Notes under the pieces: model-generated
The model's database searches: none
The model's input: the letters and a program-made list of their open reading frames with translations, nothing else
Told to the model about the DNA's origin: nothing
Position numbers and translations under genes: made by a program
Part shown: positions 60,364 through 64,000 of the stretch, piece after piece
Numbering within the stretch: the stretch's first letter is position 1
How the letters are laid out: each line of letters opens with the position of its first letter
Assembly: GCF_036014115.1 (NCBI RefSeq)
Contig: NZ_CP107913.1
Coordinates: 248,001 to 312,000 of the forward strand
Origin: Streptomyces sp. NBC_00448
GTDB taxonomy: Bacteria; Actinomycetota; Actinomycetes; Streptomycetales; Streptomycetaceae
Direction of reading: 5' to 3'
Length of the DNA: 64,000 nt

Positions 60364-60792
60364 GCGTCGTCTCCGTAAGGTTCCGTAAGGTCTCAGGTCG
60401 CCCGGCCGGGCCGTGCGGTGCGTACGCCCCGCGGACCGGCCGGTGAGGCGGTCCGGCGCTCCCGTCCCAGGCGCCATCCTCCACCACGCGGAAGCGGTTG
60501 GACCCGGGATCGGCCGAATTCCGTCGCGTACGGCCGCACTTGGGCGCGAACTGCCCCCGACCACCGTGCCGACGGGCCCGCGTGACACGCCCTTGCCGGA
60601 CGATACGCCCAGGCCCGGCCCGGTCGATCATCGACCCCGGTCCGTCTCGTCGATCGCCGACCGCATCCCGTGACCGGCCGAGCAGCCCGAGGCCCCGTAC
60701 GCGGCGGCGAAGCACCCACCGCCCGCCGGCTCCCGCGTCTACGCCGCCCGGCCGGCCCCCCTCCCCGTTCGGCCCGGCTGGGCTCACCGCGC
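60364..60792. other. Upstream region of lectin gene, no gene seen
   Basis: The 429-bp gap has no convincing gene. Inverted sequences CGGACCG (60432-60438) and CGGTCCG (60449-60455) could form a hairpin in the leader of the minus-strand lectin mRNA. The promoter was not identified. Confidence 0.4.
60372..60391. repeat. Tandem TCCGTAAGGT before the lectin gene
   Basis: Two exact 10-bp copies (60372-60381 and 60382-60391) lie 9 bp upstream of the minus-strand ATG at 60363. Read on that strand they contain GGA of the ribosome binding site, so a protein or RNA bound there could control translation. Confidence 0.5.
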
Positions 60793-61344
60793 TCATCGGT
60801 CGCCGAAGTACCTGGCCAGTCCGTAGGCGGCGAGCGCGGAGCAGCACAGGGTGGAGAGCCGCGCCAGGCCGAAGTCGTGCGTCCACGCCCTCCACAGGGC
60901 GCCGAAGTGGTGGAAGAAGACGTCCGTGACCGAGAGGCTGTGGCCGAGCCCGGCCGCCGTGTCGCCGGCGATCAGCGCGGCGCCGAACAGGCTCCCGAAG
61001 ATCACCGCGCCGGCCGTGAGCAGCGCCGCCGCGAAGGGAAGCGCCACGACGCGCCCGCCGACCTCGCCGACGGTGACCCCCACCAGCGCGGCCATCACGA
61101 AGGCGCCGAAGTGGAACTCGACGCTGGTGCCGTGACGGTCGGTCAGCCCCCACAGCAGCCCGCCGTAGGCGAACGCCGCCACGACCGCCACGAGCACGCC
61201 CACCGCCAAACCGAGGCCGAGGTGGCTGCGTTCCACCGCGCCGGGCGGTGGCACGAAGCGGGCCGGAGTCTCCGGACGGTGGTAGCCCGGCGCGCCGAAC
61301 GGGTTCCGGCCCCCGGCCGGCGGTGGCGGGTGGTCGACGCTCAT
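60793..61344 (-). CDS. Hypothetical integral membrane protein
   Basis: A 183-residue protein with a Pro-rich N-terminus and four predicted helices (LGLAVGVLVAVVAAFAYGGL; FGAFVMAALVGVTVGEVGG; VVALPFAAALLTAGAVIFG; a final CCSALAAYGLARYF). It has no recognised family. The ATG at 61344 follows GGGGGGAC. The gene is tandem with the lectin gene but 429 bp away. Confidence 0.72.
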   Translation of the reverse strand: MSVDHPPPPAGGRNPFGAPGYHRPETPARFVPPPGAVERSHLGLGLAVGVLVAVVAAFAYGGLLWGLTDRHGTSVEFHFGAFVMAALVGVTVGEVGGRVVALPFAAALLTAGAVIFGSLFGAALIAGDTAAGLGHSLSVTDVFFHHFGALWRAWTHDFGLARLSTLCCSALAAYGLARYFGDR

Positions 61345-61482
61345 GAAGAAGTCCCCCCAGGACGGTACGACGTGCGGGCGCCGCGTCACGTCGGCGAAGT
61401 GCGGGCGGTCGGCGACGAGCAGAGCCGTAATGTAGCAGGAGGGTACGACAATTCGGATCTGCGGCGACGGCGGAGGTACAGG

Positions 61483-62334
61483 TCAGCGCGGGACGTCCAT
61501 GCGCTGCGTGCCGAGGACCGACAACAGCCGGAGCGCCTCCTCGGACGGCGAGCCGGGGGCGGCGGTGTAGATCACCACCTGCTGGTCGCGGTCGGTGATG
61601 TCGAGGACGTCGCAGTCGACGGTGACCGGGCCGACCGGCGAGTGCGGGAACGTCTTGCACAGGGTCGGTTCGACGGACACGTCGAGGGAGTCCCACAGCC
61701 GGCGGAACTCCTCGCTCCCGGCGAGGAGTTCGTCCACCAGCTCGGCCACTTCGGAGTCCTCCGGGTAGCGGGCGGCCGTCGCGCGCATGCGCTGCGCCGA
61801 GGAGCGCGCGAAGAGGTCCGCGTCGGACACCCCGTACAGCCGCAGCCCCTGCGGGTGCGGCCCGAGGAAGCACCTGCGCACGAGGTTGCGGTCGCGCCGC
61901 GGCAGCGCGGAGAAGTCCTCCATCAAGGCCGCCGCGAGATCGTTCCAGGCGAGGACCTCGCAGGTCGCGGACGTCACGATCGCCGCGGCCTGCGGCAGCC
62001 GGCGCAGCAGGTCGAGGATGCTCTGCCGCACCTCCCGGGCGGGGCCGGCCGGCCGCTGCGGCGGCGCGCCGGCGAGGTGGTGGAGGTGGTCGCGCTCGGC
62101 GTCCGACAGCCGCAGGGCCCGGACCAGCCCGGCCAGCACCTCGCGCGACGGCCACGGGCCGCGGGCCTGCTCCAGGCGCGTGTAGTACTCCGTCGAGATG
62201 AACGCCAGCTGCGCGACCTCCTCGCGGCGCAGCCCGGGGGTACGGCGGCGCTGCCCGGCCGGCAGCCCCACGTCGGCCGGGCCGATCCGCTCGCGCCTGC
62301 TGCGCAGGAAGTCGGCCAGTTCTCGTCGGTCCAT
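61483..62334 (-). CDS. XRE-family regulator with MmyB-like ligand domain
   Basis: A 283-residue regulator. The helix-turn-helix region reads RIGPADVGLPAGQRRRTPGL, REEVAQLAFISTEYYTRLEQ, and the MmyB-like LBD begins with AAIVTSATCEVLAWNDLAAA. It is divergent from the SDR gene with 87 bp between, the common arrangement in which such a regulator represses the SDR. This is the third XRE/MmyB regulator in the window and the only one paired with an intact SDR. Confidence 0.88.
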   Translation of the reverse strand: MDRRELADFLRSRRERIGPADVGLPAGQRRRTPGLRREEVAQLAFISTEYYTRLEQARGPWPSREVLAGLVRALRLSDAERDHLHHLAGAPPQRPAGPAREVRQSILDLLRRLPQAAAIVTSATCEVLAWNDLAAALMEDFSALPRRDRNLVRRCFLGPHPQGLRLYGVSDADLFARSSAQRMRATAARYPEDSEVAELVDELLAGSEEFRRLWDSLDVSVEPTLCKTFPHSPVGPVTVDCDVLDITDRDQQVVIYTAAPGSPSEEALRLLSVLGTQRMDVPR

Positions 62335-62421
62335 GCGCCCAGTGTGGGCCGGGCCCGCACCGCGCAGCCAGGTACGGCCGGTGCCTGGATCGGCTCCGCG
62401 GCCGGACGCAGGCTCGTTCCC

Positions 62422-63261
62422 ATGGACAACCTCATTCCCGTCGACGACACACCCACCACCGACGCATCCACCGCTTCCGCCACCGCCGCCGCTTCCGCGG
62501 ACCGGGGCCTGCTGGCCGGCAAGGTCGCCTTCGTCAGCGGCGCCGGGCGCGGCATCGGCGCCGCCGCGGCCCGGCTCTTCGCCCGCGAGGGCGCCCGCGT
62601 GCTGCTGGCGGCCCGTACCGAGCACCAGCTCAAGGCCGTGACCGAGGAGGTCCGGGCGGCCGGCTGCACCGCGGAGTACGTGGTGTGCGACCTCGCCGAC
62701 GCGGTGAGCGTACGGGCTGCCGTGGCGCGCGCCGTGGACCTCTACGGCCGGCTCGACGTCGCGTTCAACAACGGCGCGGTGATCCAGCGCCCGGGCCCGA
62801 TGGACCGGCTGCCGGAGGACGACTTCGACCGCATCTACGAGGTGAACCTCAAGGGTGTCTGGCTGGCCATGGTCGCCGAGGTCCAGGCCATCCGGGCCAC
62901 CGCCGGGACGGGGGCCATCGTCAACAACTCGTCCGTCGGCAGCCTGATGGGCAACCCGGAGCTGCCGGCCTACGGCGCGATGAAGCGGGCGGTCAACAGC
63001 CTCACCGAGTCGGCCGCCGTGACCTACGGCCCGGAGGGCATCCGCGTCAACGCCATCGCCCCGGGCACCACCATGACCGAGATGATCCGCGCGTGGGAGG
63101 CGGACTCCCCCGGCATCGTGGACCGCACCAGGTCCGCCACTCCCCTGCGCCGGCCGGCCGAGCCCGACGAGATCGCCCAGGCCGCCGCGTGGCTGCTCAG
63201 CGACCGCTCCTCCTTCGTGACCGGCACGGTCCTGCGCGTCGACGGCGGCGCCCGCACCTGA
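62422..63261 (+). CDS. SDR-family oxidoreductase
   Basis: A 279-residue short-chain dehydrogenase with a Thr/Ala/Ser-rich N-terminal extension of about 30 residues. The cofactor loop is VSGAGRGIGAAAARL, then FNNGA, the catalytic serine in NNSSVGS and the YxxxK motif as YGAMK; the C-terminus ends with TVLRVDGGA. All catalytic parts are intact. The substrate is unknown. Divergent from an XRE/MmyB regulator. Confidence 0.92.
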   Translation: MDNLIPVDDTPTTDASTASATAAASADRGLLAGKVAFVSGAGRGIGAAAARLFAREGARVLLAARTEHQLKAVTEEVRAAGCTAEYVVCDLADAVSVRAAVARAVDLYGRLDVAFNNGAVIQRPGPMDRLPEDDFDRIYEVNLKGVWLAMVAEVQAIRATAGTGAIVNNSSVGSLMGNPELPAYGAMKRAVNSLTESAAVTYGPEGIRVNAIAPGTTMTEMIRAWEADSPGIVDRTRSATPLRRPAEPDEIAQAAAWLLSDRSSFVTGTVLRVDGGART

Positions 63262-63410
63262 GCGGGCGGGACGGGCCGCAGCCGTCGAACACCCCGAGCC
63301 GGCGGCGGGGACCGCCGCGCGGCACCTGCGCCGCAGGCGTTCGCCAGGACGTCCGCGGGGTCCGGGAGGAGCATGGACAGGAAGGGAATCCGCGGGCAAG
63401 GGAGCCTTCC

Positions 63411-64000
63411 ATGTCGCAGAGCACGACACTCACCGTCCTGGGAGCCGGCGCGCTCGGCGCGGCGATGGCGACGCGGCTCGGACAGACCGGGCACGAGGTA
63501 CGGCTGTGGAACCGCACGTCGGAGAAGGCGAGCGCGGCGGCGGAACATGCAGAGGGGGTCACGGCGGTGGAGGACCTGGGCGACGCGGTCGCCGGCGCGT
63601 CCGTCGTCTTCACCGTGCTCCGTGACGGCGCGGCGGTCGCGGAGGTCATGTCGGCCGCCTTCGCCAGGCTCGCCGACGACGCCGTGTGGGTGCAGGCCAG
63701 CACGGTGGGTCCGCGCGGCGCCACCGACCTGGCCGGCCTGGCGCGCGACCACGGTGTCGCGTACCTCGACGCGCCGGTCTCGGGAAGCACCGATCCCGCC
63801 CTGCGGGGCACGCTGATCTGGCTCGTCGCCGGCTCCGAGGACGTCCTCGCGCGGGCTCGTCCCGTCCTCGACGACCTCGGCTCGTCCGTGCTGCACGTGG
63901 GCACGGGGGCCGAGGGCAGCGCCGTCAAACTCGCGGTCAACGCCTGGATGGCAGCCTCGACGGTGGCCATGAGCGACGTCCTGGCACTGTGCGACGCGCT
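63411..64000 (+). CDS. Beta-hydroxyacid dehydrogenase-type NAD(P) protein, partial
   Basis: The first 196 codons of an HIBADH/imine-reductase-like enzyme. The cofactor loop is VLGAGALGAAMATRLGQTGH, the substrate motif DAPVSGSTDPALRGTLIW, and the catalytic lysine lies in GSAVKLAVNAW. Such enzymes oxidise 3-hydroxyacids or reduce semialdehydes and imines; which one cannot be decided from this part. ATG with AAGGGAG upstream. The gene leaves the window, so its end and partners are unknown. Confidence 0.85.
   Translation, partial: MSQSTTLTVLGAGALGAAMATRLGQTGHEVRLWNRTSEKASAAAEHAEGVTAVEDLGDAVAGASVVFTVLRDGAAVAEVMSAAFARLADDAVWVQASTVGPRGATDLAGLARDHGVAYLDAPVSGSTDPALRGTLIWLVAGSEDVLARARPVLDDLGSSVLHVGTGAEGSAVKLAVNAWMAASTVAMSDVLALCDA

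Noticed and set aside
60413..60673. Plus-strand 86-codon ORF between lectin and membrane protein genes
   Set aside because: No ribosome binding site and composition typical of chance frames in high-GC DNA.
60670..63261. An 863-codon plus-strand open frame
   Set aside because: It only becomes real at the SDR start (62422). The upstream part is antisense to the membrane protein and XRE genes.

Overview
The window is very GC-rich, with strong G/C preference at third codon positions, GTG and TTG starts, ATGA-type stop/start overlaps and dense regulators. These features, with bldA-type TTA codons, an F420-dependent oxidoreductase, SpoIIE-type phosphatase, class F sortase and several Streptomyces-restricted DUF families, point to a Streptomyces or close relative. 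It reads as accessory or chromosome-arm DNA: many catabolic, secreted and regulatory genes, several broken genes, and no rRNA, tRNA, IS element or CRISPR array that I could see.

Layout. 1-3.0 kb (minus): a UxaA/GarD-type sugar-acid dehydratase cut by the window edge and frameshifted, then a secreted GH5 glycanase with a ricin-type lectin domain. 3.2-6.1 kb (plus): a MoxR AAA ATPase coupled to a protein combining an HExxH metallopeptidase-like region with a VWA-like domain. 6.2-7.1 kb: a cupin divergent from a small ribbon-helix-helix (RHH) regulator, separated by four CTAG motifs exactly 8 bp apart; a glyoxalase remnant follows. 7.3-13.5 kb: a TTA-containing DHA2-type exporter, a DUF6461 protein, and threonine catabolism (tdh, kbl) with a LysR regulator. 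13.9-22.8 kb: the most coherent system, in which a ROK regulator fused to a degenerate Gfo/Idh/MocA domain leads an ABC importer of the oligopeptide/oligosaccharide type and ends with an intact Gfo/Idh/MocA dehydrogenase.

22.9-33.1 kb holds a DUF4037 protein, a Tat-exported flavin oxidase, an F420 enzyme, two gene remnants meeting at one junction, a beta/gamma-crystallin-like secreted protein, a kinase/USP pair, a CMD/XRE pair and a methyltransferase. 33.7-39.6 kb has a large secreted GH92 mannosidase-type protein under a probable LacI-type operator; its ~258 bp promoter block is duplicated at 28.6-28.9 kb with no gene behind it. 40-51.5 kb has housekeeping-like hydrolases, a CMD-cupin-ADH-DUF2255-SDR cluster with its XRE regulator (three of these genes carry single-base frameshifts), a class F sortase with a probable substrate, and several DUF genes. 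51.8-64 kb has a large protein with a putative ADP-ribosyltransferase-like end, two divergent TetR loci with clear operators, two methyltransferase or lectin-type genes, and an XRE/SDR pair.

Best candidates for something new are the ROK-Gfo fusion transporter locus (13.9-22.8 kb), the CTAG 8-bp operator array (6711-6738) and the 893-residue ART-like protein (51846-54527). Four single-base frameshifts in otherwise well-preserved genes may be real decay or consensus errors, which the sequence alone cannot decide.
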